Assembly: GCF_905397275.1 (NCBI RefSeq)
Contig: NZ_CAJPUY010000002.1
Coordinates: 186,001-250,000 of the forward strand
DNA length: 64,000 nt
DNA from: Cupriavidus yeoncheonensis
GTDB taxonomy: Bacteria > Pseudomonadota > Gammaproteobacteria > Burkholderiales > Burkholderiaceae
Direction of reading: 5' to 3'
Part shown: piece after piece, positions 47,585-56,744 of the stretch
How positions within the stretch are numbered: position 1 is the first letter of the stretch
Layout of the letters: the number at the start of each line of letters is the position of its first letter
The notes under the pieces: model-generated
Seen by the model: only the letters and a program-made list of their open reading frames with translations
Databases searched by the model: none
Told to the model about the DNA's origin: nothing
Position numbers and translations under genes: made by a program

Positions 47585-48835
47585 TCACATATTGTCGATC
47601 ATCACCTGGCCAAAACCGGAGCACGACACCTGTGTCGCGCCTTCCAGCAGGCGGGCGAAGTCGTACGTGACCTTCTTGGACAGGATCGATTTTTCCATCG
47701 AGGCGATGATCAGGTCGGCCGCTTCAGTCCAGCCCATATGGCGCAGCATCATTTCAGCCGACAGGATTTCCGAGCCCGGATTCACATAATCCTTGCCGGC
47801 ATACTTCGGCGCCGTGCCGTGGGTGGCTTCGAACATGGCCACGGAGTCGGACAGGTTCGCGCCCGGCGCGATGCCGATGCCGCCGACCTGCGCCGCCAGC
47901 GCGTCGGAAATGTAGTCGCCGTTCAGATTCAGCGTGGCGATCACCGAGTATTCGGCCGGACGCAGCAGGATCTGCTGCAGGAAGGCGTCAGCGATGGCGT
48001 CCTTGATGACGATGTCGCGGCCGGTCTTCGGGTTCTTGAACTTGCACCACGGGCCGCCGTCGACCAGCTCGGCGCCGAATTCCGCCTGGGCCAGTTCATA
48101 GCCCCAGTCACGGAAACCGCCTTCCGTGAACTTCATGATGTTGCCCTTGTGCACCAGCGTCACCGACGGCTTGTCGTTGTCGATGGCGTACTGGATGGCC
48201 TTGCGCACCAGTCGCTGGGTGCCCTGCTTCGACACGGGCTTGACGCCGATGCCCGAGGTTTCGGGGAAGCGGATCTTCTTCACGCCCATCTCGTTCTGCA
48301 GGAAGGCGATCAGCTTCTTGGCCTGCGCGCTTTCGGCTTCCCACTCGATGCCGGCGTAGATGTCTTCGGAGTTCTCGCGGAAGATGACCATATTGGTCTT
48401 CTCCGGCTCGCGCACCGGCGAAGGCACACCCTTGAAGTAGCGCACCGGGCGCAGGCACACATAGAGGTCGAGCTGCTGGCGCAACGCCACGTTCAGCGAA
48501 CGGATGCCACCGCCGACCGGCGTGGTCAGCGGGCCCTTGATCGAGACGACGTATTCCTTGAGCACGTCCAGGGTCTCGTCGGGCAGCCACACATCCGGGC
48601 CGTAGACCTTGGTGGACTTCTCGCCGGCGTAGATCTCCATCCAAGAGATCTTGCGCTTGCCGGCGTAAGCCTTGGCCACTGCGGCGTCCACCACCTTGAT
48701 CATCACCGGGGTGATATCCAGGCCCGTACCATCGCCTTCAATGTAGGGAATGATCGGCTGGTCCGGGACATTCAGCGAGAAATCCTGGTTGACCGTGATC
48801 TTCTCGCCAGCCGGGACCTTGATATGTTGATACAT
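47585..48835 (-). CDS. icd: Isocitrate dehydrogenase (NADP+)
   Basis: TCA-cycle enzyme converting isocitrate to 2-oxoglutarate. 416 residues, dimeric bacterial type: [14 protein letters not shown], the substrate loop with the phosphorylatable Ser in [27 protein letters not shown], and the NADP-binding [11 protein letters not shown]. Divergent from the RluE-like synthase, an arrangement also found in E. coli. A perfect 14-bp palindrome lies 128 bp upstream. Confidence 0.97.
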   Translation of the reverse strand: MYQHIKVPAGEKITVNQDFSLNVPDQPIIPYIEGDGTGLDITPVMIKVVDAAVAKAYAGKRKISWMEIYAGEKSTKVYGPDVWLPDETLDVLKEYVVSIKGPLTTPVGGGIRSLNVALRQQLDLYVCLRPVRYFKGVPSPVREPEKTNMVIFRENSEDIYAGIEWEAESAQAKKLIAFLQNEMGVKKIRFPETSGIGVKPVSKQGTQRLVRKAIQYAIDNDKPSVTLVHKGNIMKFTEGGFRDWGYELAQAEFGAELVDGGPWCKFKNPKTGRDIVIKDAIADAFLQQILLRPAEYSVIATLNLNGDYISDALAAQVGGIGIAPGANLSDSVAMFEATHGTAPKYAGKDYVNPGSEILSAEMMLRHMGWTEAADLIIASMEKSILSKKVTYDFARLLEGATQVSCSGFGQVMIDNM

Positions 48836-48962
48836 GACGTCTCCAGTACGGAACGGTTAAGACGGCCGCCCGGCACACGACCCGGCAGCAAAATGAGGGA
48901 GGTGGAGCGAAGGCATTGTAGCTGGAGGCCAGGGGCCGCCTGCGTTGCGCCGCACCATGCCA

Positions 48963-48976
48963 GTCTTATATAAGAC
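48963..48976. promoter_or_regulatory. Perfect palindrome GTCTTATATAAGAC upstream of icd
   Basis: A 14-bp perfect dyad in the icd / pseudouridine synthase intergenic region, containing TATATA that may serve as -10 of icd. The core TCTTATATAAGA recurs at 53905-53916 upstream of the DUF3579 gene. Probably the operator of one dimeric regulator (identity unknown; a GntR-type is a guess). Confidence 0.6.
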
Positions 48977-49087
48977 ACAAGACCAGCTAGTTATTATGCA
49001 GCAATTCCTTGTGCTCTGCCATGCCGCCAGGCCGCGCCCGGCCAAGGAACGCCGGCAAGCGGCCGGGCTGCGGCATACTGCTGTCCC

Positions 49088-49753
49088 ATGACGCTGATTG
49101 CCCTGAACAAGCCCTTTGGCACCATGAGCCAGTTTTCCGAGCACCCCTCGCGCCCGACGCTGGCCGAGTGGATCGCGACGCCCGGCGTGTACCCGGCCGG
49201 CCGCCTCGACGCCGACAGCGAGGGCCTGCTGCTGCTCACCGATGACGGCGGCCTGCAGGCACGGATCGCCGATCCACGCCACAAGCTGGCCAAGACCTAC
49301 TTCGCGCAGGTGGAAGGCATCCCTGACGAGCCCGCGCTGGCGCGCCTGCGGCAAGGCGTCGATCTCGGCGACTTCCATACCCTGCCGGCCAAGGTCCGCG
49401 CGGTTGAAGAACCGTCGTGGCTCTGGCCCCGGCATCCGCCCGTGCGCTATCGCGCAGCGATCCCGACCAGCTGGCTGGAGCTGCAGATCCGCGAAGGCAA
49501 GAACCGCCAGGTCCGCCGCATGACCGCCGCAGTCGGCTTCCCGACCCTGCGCCTGGTGCGCGCCACCATCGGCCGGCTTGACCTGCGCGAACTGGAACTG
49601 CAGCCCGGGCAGTCCTGCGTCGTGGCGCCGGAGCTGCTCGGCCTGCCGCCCACGCGCGCATCGCAACCTGCGCCGCGCGGTTCCGGGCAGGATACCGTCC
49701 GGGCACGCGGAGCTGGCGCCGGCAACAAGGGTCGAGTGCGTTACAAAAACTAA
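49088..49753 (+). CDS. rluE: Pseudouridine synthase, RluE/RsuA family
   Basis: 221 residues. Catalytic motif [19 protein letters not shown] (active Asp within GRLDADSEG), plus [16 protein letters not shown]. It lacks an N-terminal S4 domain, like RluE, which modifies U2457 of 23S rRNA. The adjacency to icd is the same as in E. coli. A basic Gly/Arg-rich tail follows the domain. Confidence 0.9.
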   Translation: MTLIALNKPFGTMSQFSEHPSRPTLAEWIATPGVYPAGRLDADSEGLLLLTDDGGLQARIADPRHKLAKTYFAQVEGIPDEPALARLRQGVDLGDFHTLPAKVRAVEEPSWLWPRHPPVRYRAAIPTSWLELQIREGKNRQVRRMTAAVGFPTLRLVRATIGRLDLRELELQPGQSCVVAPELLGLPPTRASQPAPRGSGQDTVRARGAGAGNKGRVRYKN

Positions 49754-49856
49754 CACCCGGCACGTCAACGCAGTGGGCGGTGTCGTCGTTGTTGTCGGTG
49801 ACGCGTCCAATTGCGCGCCAACTTTCCGACTACAGTCACTCTTCGAGGTAATAGCA

Positions 49857-50057
49857 ATGAAAAAACTGATCGCTGCTCTGGTTGTTGGCCTGTTCGCCAC
49901 CGGCGCCTTCGCCCAGGCTTCGGCTCCGGCCGCCGCCGAGGCAGCTCCGGCCGCCAAGGAAGCCCCGAAGGCGAGCACGAAGAAGAGCTCGCACAAGAAG
50001 CACCACTCCAAGAAGGCAGCTGCTTCGGCACCGAAGGCCGAAGGCGCCGCACAGTAA
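49857..50057 (+). CDS. Small secreted Ala/Lys/His-rich protein
   Basis: 66 residues. A Sec signal peptide (MKKLIAALVVGLFATGAFA, cleavage before QASAP) precedes a low-complexity basic mature part with KKSSHKKHHSKK. GAGG lies upstream of the ATG and a strong terminator after the stop, so it is a real monocistronic gene. Composition resembles acid-shock/PsiF-like or metal-binding periplasmic peptides, but I assign no function. Confidence 0.75.
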   Translation: MKKLIAALVVGLFATGAFAQASAPAAAEAAPAAKEAPKASTKKSSHKKHHSKKAAASAPKAEGAAQ

Positions 50058-50092
50058 GCACGCGGCCGCGTCGGATATCCGACGCACGTGTG

Positions 50093-50125
50093 AAAGGCAG
50101 GTTGCCCGGCAACCTGCCTTTTTTT
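50093..50125 (+). terminator. Terminator of the small secreted protein gene
   Basis: AGGCAGGTTG and CAACCTGCCT pair as a 10-bp stem, followed by seven T. Confidence 0.93.
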
Positions 50126-50213
50126 GTATCCACCTGGCGTCGTGCGGATGCCGCTCAGTCTGCGCGTGCGTGCGTTATGCTTGCGCCTGCCATCGAACCC
50201 AAGCCGCATTGCC

Positions 50214-50663
50214 ATGCGAATCCTGACCAAGACCCTGCTTTCCCGCTGCATCCTGCTGGCCGCCACCGTCACGGGCCTGGTCCACGCACAGAGCGACCTG
50301 CCCGTAGTGCCCCTCACGGCCGGGATGTACGCCATTCAGGCCGAGGTCGCGTCGACGCCCGCGGCGCGCGAGCAAGGGCTGATGTACCGCAAGTCGATGC
50401 CGGCCAATGCCGGCATGCTGTTCATGTTCGAGCAGAAGGCCGGGCACTGCTTCTGGATGAAGAATACGGACCTGCCGCTGTCGATCGCCTTCCTGGCTGA
50501 CGACGGCAGCATCGTCAATATCGAGGACATGGCGCCGCAGACGCAAGACAATCACTGCCCCAAGGCAGCGATCCGCTACGCGCTCGAAATGAACAAGGGA
50601 TGGTTCGCGCAGAAGGGCATCCGGGCCGGCGCGAAGATCGGCGGGCTGCCGCAGCCGCGCTGA
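50214..50663 (+). CDS. DUF192 family secreted protein
   Basis: 149 residues. Signal peptide to about residue 26 (LLAATVTGLVHAQ), then the DUF192 domain: VASTPAAREQGLMYRKSMPANAGMLFMFE, HCFWMKNTDLPLSIAFL. Family of unknown function. ATG 50214 gives a proper signal peptide; the longer frame upstream does not. Confidence 0.88.
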   Translation: MRILTKTLLSRCILLAATVTGLVHAQSDLPVVPLTAGMYAIQAEVASTPAAREQGLMYRKSMPANAGMLFMFEQKAGHCFWMKNTDLPLSIAFLADDGSIVNIEDMAPQTQDNHCPKAAIRYALEMNKGWFAQKGIRAGAKIGGLPQPR

Positions 50664-50717
50664 GCGCAGCGGGCAGCCTCGCCAGGCGCCGGCATTGCAC
50701 CGGTGCCCGTACGGGAA

Positions 50718-51203
50718 TCAGTCCCGGAAGTTGTTGAAGTCCAGCGGCGCCTCGGACACGTCCTTGCGCAGCATCGCGATCACGCCCTGCAGATCGTCGC
50801 GCTTGGTGCCGGAAACCCGCACGGCGTCGCCCTGGATGCTGGCCTGCACCTTGATCTTGCTGTCCTTGATCATGCGCACGATCTTCTTGGCCAGGTCGCC
50901 GGTCACGCCCTTCTTGATGGTGATGACCTGCTTGACCTTGTCACCGCTGATCTTCTCGACCTTGCCGTAGTCGAGGAAGCGCACATCGACATTGCGCTTG
51001 GCCATCTTGTTGATCAGCACATCCTTGACCTGGCCCAGCTTGAAGTCATCGTCCGCGAAGGCGGTCAGTTCGCCCTCCTTTTGCTCGACTCGTGCGTCCG
51101 AACCCTTGAAATCGAAACGCGTCGAGATCTCCTTGTTGGCCTGTTCGACCGCATTCTTGATCTCGACCATATTGGCTTCGCACACTACGTCAAACGACGG
51201 CAT
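50718..51203 (-). CDS. yajQ: YajQ family nucleotide-binding protein
   Basis: 161 residues, [25 protein letters not shown] start and [19 protein letters not shown] near the end, typical of YajQ. Members bind cyclic di-GMP or RNA in some species. ATG 51203 follows an AGGAG. Divergent from murB. Confidence 0.93.
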   Translation of the reverse strand: MPSFDVVCEANMVEIKNAVEQANKEISTRFDFKGSDARVEQKEGELTAFADDDFKLGQVKDVLINKMAKRNVDVRFLDYGKVEKISGDKVKQVITIKKGVTGDLAKKIVRMIKDSKIKVQASIQGDAVRVSGTKRDDLQGVIAMLRKDVSEAPLDFNNFRD

Positions 51204-51268
51204 TGCATTCTCCTTGTCACTTGCCTGCACGGCGTCCATGGCCCGATCGGGCCACGCCGGCACTTCCG

Positions 51269-51274
51269 TATAAT
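51269..51274 (+). promoter_or_regulatory. -10 element of murB
   Basis: Consensus TATAAT 68 bp before murB; the -35 is not recognisable. Confidence 0.5.
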
Positions 51275-51341
51275 CCAGCCTGCCTCGCACCCATGAGGCG
51301 CCTGGCCCCGCTGTGGCGGCCGCATCACCCCTCTAGCTTGC

Positions 51342-52352
51342 ATGGCAGATTTCCACGAATTTTATCCCCTGCGCCGCCACAATACATTCGGATTCGATGT
51401 CCGCGCGCGCTATGCCGTCCATGTCCGCAGCGAAGCCGACCTGCTGGCCGCGCTGGAAGACCCGCGCGGCCGGGGCCTGCCGCTGGTGGTGCTCGGTGGC
51501 GGCAGCAATGTCGTGCTGACCGGCGATCTCGACGCGCTGGTGCTGCTGATGGAGATTCCGGGATACCGCGTCGAAACGGGCACTGATGCATGGCTGGTCA
51601 CGGCCGGTGCCGGCGAGAACTGGCATGGCCTGGTCTGCCGCACCATTGCCGACGGCCTGCCTGGCCTCGAAAACCTGGCGCTGATTCCGGGCACCGCGGG
51701 TGCGGCACCCATCCAGAACATCGGCGCCTATGGCGTGGAACTGCGCGAGCGCTTTGCCGGCCTGCGCGCGCTCGACCGCCAGACGCTGCGCTTCGTGGAC
51801 CTCGACCTGGCACAGTGCGCATTCGGCTACCGCGACAGCCTGTTCAAGCAGGCGGGCCGCGATCGCTACATCATCACGGCGGTGACGCTGCGCCTGCCGC
51901 GCAACTGGCAGCCAGTGCTCGCCTATGGGGAACTGGCACGGGAACTCGAAGGCGATGCGACGCCCGATGCCGCGGCGATCCGCGATGCGGTGATTGCGAT
52001 CCGTTCGCGCAAGCTGCCGGATCCCGCGCAGATCGGCAATGCGGGCAGCTTCTTCAAGAATCCACTGGTCAGCGCCGAGCAACGGCACGCGCTGCTGGCC
52101 AGCCACCCCGACCTCGTCAGCTATGCCCAACCCGACGGCACGTTCAAGCTGGCTGCGGGCTGGCTGATTGACCGCTGCGGCTTCAAGGGTGTCAGTGACG
52201 GCCCGGTGGGCGTCTATGGCAAGCAGGCGCTGGTGCTGGTGCACCATGGCGGCGGTAGCGGCGCAGCGCTGCTGGCACTGGCCGCGCGCATCGCCGATAC
52301 GGTCCAGGCCCGCTTCGGCGTGCGCATCGAGCCGGAACCGGTCGTGCTCTGA
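51342..52352 (+). CDS. murB: UDP-N-acetylenolpyruvoylglucosamine reductase
   Basis: FAD/NADPH enzyme forming UDP-MurNAc in peptidoglycan synthesis. 336 residues: [59 protein letters not shown] with the catalytic Ser and the C-terminal Glu region (RIEPEPVVL). E. coli-like (type I) length. Confidence 0.96.
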   Translation: MADFHEFYPLRRHNTFGFDVRARYAVHVRSEADLLAALEDPRGRGLPLVVLGGGSNVVLTGDLDALVLLMEIPGYRVETGTDAWLVTAGAGENWHGLVCRTIADGLPGLENLALIPGTAGAAPIQNIGAYGVELRERFAGLRALDRQTLRFVDLDLAQCAFGYRDSLFKQAGRDRYIITAVTLRLPRNWQPVLAYGELARELEGDATPDAAAIRDAVIAIRSRKLPDPAQIGNAGSFFKNPLVSAEQRHALLASHPDLVSYAQPDGTFKLAAGWLIDRCGFKGVSDGPVGVYGKQALVLVHHGGGSGAALLALAARIADTVQARFGVRIEPEPVVL

Positions 52353-52377
52353 CCGGCTCCGTGGCCACTATCAGCGA

Positions 52378-52713
52378 TCAGGCGAAGTGGCAGACGTAGT
52401 CGAGGGTTTCCTGCACTTCGATATCGAAGCTGCTGTTGCCCGGCACGCTGAACTGCTGTCCGGCGCCATAGGTCTGCCAGGCGTCCGAGCCGGCCAGGCG
52501 CACGCGGCACACGCCCGCGTTGACTTCCATGATCTCCGGCGCGCCGGTGTTGAACGTCAGCGTCGACGGGAAGATCACGCCCAGCGTCTTGCGCGTGCCG
52601 TCGGCAAACAGCACCGTGTGGCTTACGCACTTGCCGTCGAAATACAGGTTGGCCTTCTTGACGACCGATACGTTGTCGAACTGGCTCACTTCCATCTCCT
52701 TGATTGCAGTCAT
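52378..52713 (-). CDS. ppnP: Pyrimidine/purine nucleoside phosphorylase PpnP (DUF1255)
   Basis: Small cupin of 111 residues ([36 protein letters not shown]-like [24 protein letters not shown]). E. coli PpnP splits many nucleosides. The first ATG is used; Met7, preceded by AAGGAG directly, is an alternative. Confidence 0.92.
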   Translation of the reverse strand: MTAIKEMEVSQFDNVSVVKKANLYFDGKCVSHTVLFADGTRKTLGVIFPSTLTFNTGAPEIMEVNAGVCRVRLAGSDAWQTYGAGQQFSVPGNSSFDIEVQETLDYVCHFA

Positions 52714-52729
52714 GTGGATGCGGTCACGT

Positions 52730-52754
52730 AAAAAGAGGGGCCATCGCGGCCCCT
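52730..52754 (-). terminator. Terminator after argF
   Basis: AGGGGCC (52736-52742) and GGCCCCT (52748-52754); the minus strand continues CTTTTTACG. Confidence 0.85.
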
Positions 52755-52779
52755 CCCCTTGTGCCTGTCGGCGCTTGCT

Positions 52780-53703
52780 TCAGTAGCGGCCGCAGAGCAG
52801 GTATTCCATCAGCGCCTTCTGCACGTGCAGGCGGTTTTCCGCCTCCTCCCAGACCACGCTCTTCGGGCCGTCGATCACCGTGGCCTCGACTTCCTCGCCA
52901 CGGTGGGCGGGCAGGCAATGCATGAACAGCGCATCGGACTCGGCGCGGTCCATCATGGCCGTGGTCACCATCCAGTCCTTGAAGGCGCGCTTGCGGGTAT
53001 CGTTCTCGGCCTCGAAGCCCATGCTGGTCCACACGTCGGTGGTCACCAGGCTGGCACCCTGGCACGCAGCCAGCGGATCGTCGAACACCTTGAGCTGGCC
53101 CGCGGCCGATGCCGGCACCATCGCCGGATCGAGCTGGTAGCCCGGAGGCGCCGAAAAATTGAAGGTGAAACCCAGTCGCTCGGCCGCCTGGATCCAGGTG
53201 TAGGCCATGTTGTTGGCGTCACCGATCCATGCCACGGTCTTGCCGCGGATGCTGCCGCGCTGCTCGATGTAGGTGAACACGTCGGCCAGCACCTGGCAAG
53301 GATGGTATTCGTTGGTCAGGCCGTTGATGACCGGCACGCGCGAATGCGCGGCGAAGCGTTCGATGATGTCCTGCCCGAACGTGCGGATCATGATGACGTC
53401 GACCATGCGCGAAATCACCTGCGCCGCATCTTCGATCGGCTCGCCGCGGCCCAGCTGGGAGTCGCGCGTGTTGAGAAACACTGCGTGGCCGCCAAGCTGG
53501 TGGATGCCGGCTTCGAACGACAGGCGCGTACGCGTCGAGTTCTTCTCGAAGATCATGGCCAGGGTGCGGTCATGCAGCGGGTGCCATGTCTCGTAGTTCT
53601 TGAACTTGGCCTTGAGGATCCGTGCGCGGTCCAGCAGGTACTCGTACTCGTCCGGAGACAAGTCGCTGAACTGGAGGTAATGCTTGATCGGGGTTGAGCT
53701 CAT
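52780..53703 (-). CDS. argF: Ornithine carbamoyltransferase, anabolic type
   Basis: Forms citrulline from ornithine and carbamoyl phosphate in arginine synthesis. 307 residues with the carbamoyl-phosphate loop STRTRLSFE, HPCQ, and ornithine motifs FMHCLPAHRGEEV. ATG 53703 (MSSTPIKHYLQF) is the family start; it has no Shine-Dalgarno but overlaps the stop of an upstream 37-codon Arg-rich ORF as ATGA, so translation is probably coupled to that leader. Confidence 0.95.
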   Translation of the reverse strand: MSSTPIKHYLQFSDLSPDEYEYLLDRARILKAKFKNYETWHPLHDRTLAMIFEKNSTRTRLSFEAGIHQLGGHAVFLNTRDSQLGRGEPIEDAAQVISRMVDVIMIRTFGQDIIERFAAHSRVPVINGLTNEYHPCQVLADVFTYIEQRGSIRGKTVAWIGDANNMAYTWIQAAERLGFTFNFSAPPGYQLDPAMVPASAAGQLKVFDDPLAACQGASLVTTDVWTSMGFEAENDTRKRAFKDWMVTTAMMDRAESDALFMHCLPAHRGEEVEATVIDGPKSVVWEEAENRLHVQKALMEYLLCGRY

Positions 53704-53813
53704 AAAACAAAGAAGGCGGCCCGGAGGAGACACGCCGTCATGAACCTGCATGACAGAAGCGCGTCGCGGAGCCGCCTTTCGCGTCGCATACGCAATTTAC
53801 GTGCGTCGATCAT
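53700..53813 (-). CDS. Putative Arg-rich leader peptide of argF (37 aa)
   Basis: An ORF of 37 codons on the argF strand, beginning MIDARKLRMRRERRLRDALL and ending with TTA TGA that overlaps the argF ATG. Nine residues are Arg (5, 8, 10, 11, 13, 14, 16, 23, 31), clustered at 8-16 and using rare AGG and CGA codons. AATAAT (53824-53819) ends 5 nt before its ATG, so it may start at the 5' end of the transcript. Fits an arginine-sensing leader peptide coupled to argF; translation is not proven. Confidence 0.55.
   Translation of the reverse strand: MIDARKLRMRRERRLRDALLSCRFMTACLLRAAFFVL
53713..53778 (-). promoter_or_regulatory. Nested stem-loops in the argF leader
   Basis: The minus strand AAGGCGGC (53778-53771), lying in the Arg-codon cluster, can pair with GCCGCCTT (53720-53713) just before argF; inside is GTCATG / CATGAC (53754-53749 with 53742-53737). 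After the outer stem comes TCTTTGTTTT and then ATG, so it is terminator-like. Ribosome position on the Arg codons would decide whether it forms. Confidence 0.45.
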
Positions 53814-53904
53814 AAGGGATTATTTCTGCTTTGGCGAGCCCGGAAGAACCCGGTCCGGCACCCGCCTGACAGGTTCCTGACAGGATTTCGGGCTTATGCG
53901 CAAG

Positions 53905-53922
53905 TCTTATATAAGATATAAT
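53905..53922 (+). promoter_or_regulatory. Palindrome TCTTATATAAGA abutting the TATAAT of the DUF3579 gene
   Basis: 12-bp perfect dyad (53905-53916) immediately followed by TATAAT (53917-53922). Same core as the icd-side palindrome at 48963-48976. Transcript start near 53929 would give a ~190-nt leader. The 53704-54119 gap otherwise carries the argF leader region. Confidence 0.55.
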
Positions 53923-54119
53923 ACTCGCTGATTCACGCGGGGCCCGGCATACCCTTGCCGCCGCCCGCCGCCGGCATCAAAAGTGCCCCCGCAGACACCG
54001 ACGCCCCGCCACCCCGGCCGGAAAGAGCGAACCAAACACTCGCCGGCCGCGTCAAACGGGCGCCCGTTCCGCGGGTTTTCCGTCGAGTCACCTCGCCTCA
54101 CCCGCAGTCGCCCAGTCTC

Positions 54120-54419
54120 ATGAACCCCAATGTTCGCGAATACTTCATCCAAGGCATTACCAAGGAAGGCAAGACCTTCCGTCCAAGCGACTGGGCTGAA
54201 CGACTCTGCGGCGTCATGGCGCAATTCCGCCCCGAAGGCGATTCCGGCGATCCCCGCCTGACCTATTCCCCCTATGTGCGCCCGATCTTCTCGGGCAACG
54301 TCAAATGCGTGGTGGTCGATGTGCGCCTGCGCGAGATCGAACCCAAGGCGCTGGACTTCGTGCTGAACTTCGCACGCGACAACAACCTGCAACTGGTCGA
54401 AGCCTGCTCGCTGGAATAA
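54120..54419 (+). CDS. DUF3579 domain protein
   Basis: 99 residues starting MNPNVREYFIQGITKEGKTFRPSDWAERL; conserved unknown of beta-proteobacteria, no membrane segment or signal. The ATG at 54120 is chosen because the in-frame upstream stretch is Pro/Arg-rich and unlike the family. Divergent from argF and convergent with rpsT. Confidence 0.85.
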   Translation: MNPNVREYFIQGITKEGKTFRPSDWAERLCGVMAQFRPEGDSGDPRLTYSPYVRPIFSGNVKCVVVDVRLREIEPKALDFVLNFARDNNLQLVEACSLE

Positions 54420-54455
54420 GACGCCCGGCACCGCGCGAAGCGGTAGCCGGAAAAC

Positions 54456-54485
54456 AAAAAAGCTCGTCGCATGACGAGCTTTTTT
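54456..54485. terminator. Bidirectional terminator between DUF3579 gene and rpsT
   Basis: AGCTCGTC (54461-54468) and GACGAGCT (54473-54480) with a GCAT loop, flanked by A-tract and T-tract. Confidence 0.93.
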
Positions 54486-54541
54486 ATTGGGCGGGCACCT
54501 TGCGGTACCCGTCGGGGCCGCCGTGGCGGCCCTGGCAACTA

Positions 54542-54808
54542 TCAGGCAGCCATGGCCTTGATGGCGGCCGACAGACGCGACTTGTGACGCGCAGCCTTGT
54601 TCTTGTGCACGATCTTCTTGTCGGCAATGCTGTCGATGGTCGCTTGCGAATTCTTGAAGATTTCAGCAGCGGCAGCCTTGTCGCCGGCGTCGATGGCCTT
54701 GCGGACAGCCTTGACGGCGGTACGCAGGCGCGAGCGCAGGCTGGAGTTGTGAGCGTTCTGCGCAACGGCTTGGCGAGCGCGCTTGCGGGCTTGTGCGGAA
54801 TTTGCCAT
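54542..54808 (-). CDS. rpsT: 30S ribosomal protein S20
   Basis: 88-residue basic helical protein, [15 protein letters not shown] start and [18 protein letters not shown] end. Monocistronic, with its own promoter and a ~114-nt leader in which S20 autoregulation could act. Confidence 0.98.
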   Translation of the reverse strand: MANSAQARKRARQAVAQNAHNSSLRSRLRTAVKAVRKAIDAGDKAAAAEIFKNSQATIDSIADKKIVHKNKAARHKSRLSAAIKAMAA

Positions 54809-54928
54809 TTAATTAAATATCCTGAATTCAGATGCGTGCCGCGGGGGACACAACAATTAAGTCATATCAAGCGACCCGGGATGCACTGACACACGAATCC
54901 GGAACGCAACTGTCCTTGTGAATCGGCA

Positions 54929-54958
54929 ATTATACACATACGGCGGAGCCACACGCAA
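54929..54958 (-). promoter_or_regulatory. Promoter of rpsT
   Basis: Minus strand TTGCGT (54958-54953), 18 bp, consensus TATAAT (54934-54929). Confidence 0.65.
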
Positions 54959-55021
54959 GGCCGGACTGGGTATACCAAGCAACGCCGCTGAGCAGCACCG
55001 GGTTGCGGCCGGGACGATCCG

Positions 55022-55027
55022 TATAAT
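55022..55027 (+). promoter_or_regulatory. -10 element of murJ
   Basis: TATAAT about 120 bp before the chosen murJ start. Together with the rpsT promoter this explains the 54809-55145 gap, which holds no other recognisable feature. Confidence 0.5.
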
Positions 55028-55145
55028 AGGCGCCACTTCGCCGCACGCGGCGTGCCGCCGCGGCAACTTTGCCGCGCGCCGGGCGTCTGAACCGCCATCC
55101 CCGTGCCTGCGCGCGATCCGCACGATACGCGGCACGCACGCCGCG

Positions 55146-56744
55146 ATGCGCCAGCCCGCGCCTGCCCGATCCACCGCTTCCCGCCGACTCACCTTGAACC
55201 TGCTCAAAGCGCTCGCCACCATCAGCAGCCTGACCATGCTCTCGCGCATCACGGGCCTGGTGCGCGAAATTCTGATTGCCCGGGCGTTCGGCGCGTCGGA
55301 CATGACCGACGCCTTCAACGTGGCGTTCCGGATCCCCAACCTGTTGCGGCGCATCTTCGGCGAAGGCGCGTTCTCGCAAGCCTTCGTGCCGATCCTGGGC
55401 GAGTACCACGCCAAGCGCGGCGACGCCGACACCAGGCACCTGATCGACGCCGTCGCAACGATCATGACCTGGGCGCTGATGGGCGTGTCGCTCTTGGGCG
55501 TGATCGGCGCGCCACTGGTGATGACCGTGGTGGCGACCGGCTTCCGCGGCCAGGGCGAGACCTACACCGCAGCCGTCTTCATGACGCGCGTGATGTTCCC
55601 GTACATCGGCCTGATCTCGCTGGTGGCGCTGGCGTCCGGCATCCTGAACACGTGGCGCAAGTTCGCGGTGCCGGCCTTCACGCCGGTGCTGCTGAACCTG
55701 TGCCTCATCTTCGCGGCGCTGTTCGTCGGCCCGCGCATGGCGCAGCCGATCTATGCGCAGGCGTGGGGCGTGCTGGTTGGCGGCATCCTGCAACTGCTGA
55801 TCCAGGTGCCCGCGCTCAAGCGCCTGGGCGCCATGCCGCGCGTGAGCTTCAGCGTGCGCCAGGCCTGGGCCGACCCCGGCGTGCGCCGCATCCTCCGGCA
55901 GATGGGTCCGGCGCTGCTGGCCGTGTCGGTCGCGCAGATCAGCCTGATCATCAATACCAATATTGCCTCGCGCCTGGCCGCGGGCAGCGTGTCGTACCTG
56001 ACCTATGCCGACCGGCTGATGGAGTTCCCGACCGCGCTGCTCGGCGTGGCGCTCGGCACCATCCTGCTGCCGAGCCTGTCGAAAGCGAGCGCCCAGGACA
56101 ATCGCGACGAGTACTCGGGACTGCTCGACTGGGGCCTGCGCCTGACGTTCCTGCTCGCCGTGCCGTGCGCGGTGGGCCTCTATGTCTTCGGCGCGCCGCT
56201 GACCTCGGTCCTGTTCAACTACGGCAAGTTCGACGCGCACGCCGTTGAAATGACACGCCAGGCGCTGGTGTCCTACGGCACCGGCCTGCTCGGCCTCATC
56301 GTCATCAAGATCCTCGCCCCGGGTTTTTATGCCCGGCAGGACATCCGCACGCCGGTGAAGATCGCACTGGTGGTGCTCCTCATCACGCAGGCCTGCAACT
56401 ACGTGTTCGTGCCGTGGATGGGCCATGCGGGCCTGGCGCTGTCGATCAGCGTCGGCGCCACCCTCAACGCGCTGCTGCTGTTTGCCGGCCTGGTCCGGCG
56501 CGGCTACTACCGGCCCGCGCCCGGCTGGGGGCTGTTCCTGGCGCAGTTGGTCACCGCGGTGCTGCTGCTGTCCGGCCTGCTGCTCTGGTTCGTGCGCAAC
56601 TTCGACTGGGTCGGGCTGGGCGCCACGCCACTGCTGCGCATCGCGCTGCTGGCTTCCTGCCTGGTACTTGCAGCGGTGGTCTACTTCGGTACACTGTGGC
56701 TCATGGGACTGCGATACGCCGCCTTCAAGCGCCGGACGGTCTAG
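55146..56744 (+). CDS. murJ: Lipid II flippase MurJ
   Basis: Polytopic MOP-superfamily protein that flips lipid II for peptidoglycan synthesis. 532 residues from ATG 55146, about 14 membrane segments; SRITGLVREILIARAFGASDMTDAFNVAFRIPNLLRRIFGEGAF is typical (core ARAFGASDMTDAF). The usual family N-terminus (NLLKALATISS) begins at TTG 55194, so a 516-residue protein is equally likely. A 17-bp tandem duplication follows its stop. Confidence 0.94.
   Translation: MRQPAPARSTASRRLTLNLLKALATISSLTMLSRITGLVREILIARAFGASDMTDAFNVAFRIPNLLRRIFGEGAFSQAFVPILGEYHAKRGDADTRHLIDAVATIMTWALMGVSLLGVIGAPLVMTVVATGFRGQGETYTAAVFMTRVMFPYIGLISLVALASGILNTWRKFAVPAFTPVLLNLCLIFAALFVGPRMAQPIYAQAWGVLVGGILQLLIQVPALKRLGAMPRVSFSVRQAWADPGVRRILRQMGPALLAVSVAQISLIINTNIASRLAAGSVSYLTYADRLMEFPTALLGVALGTILLPSLSKASAQDNRDEYSGLLDWGLRLTFLLAVPCAVGLYVFGAPLTSVLFNYGKFDAHAVEMTRQALVSYGTGLLGLIVIKILAPGFYARQDIRTPVKIALVVLLITQACNYVFVPWMGHAGLALSISVGATLNALLLFAGLVRRGYYRPAPGWGLFLAQLVTAVLLLSGLLLWFVRNFDWVGLGATPLLRIALLASCLVLAAVVYFGTLWLMGLRYAAFKRRTV

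Noticed and set aside
53704..53751. Extending argF 16 codons upstream to the ATG at 53751
   Set aside because: The extension lies within the Arg-rich leader region in another frame, does not match family N-termini and has no ribosome site.
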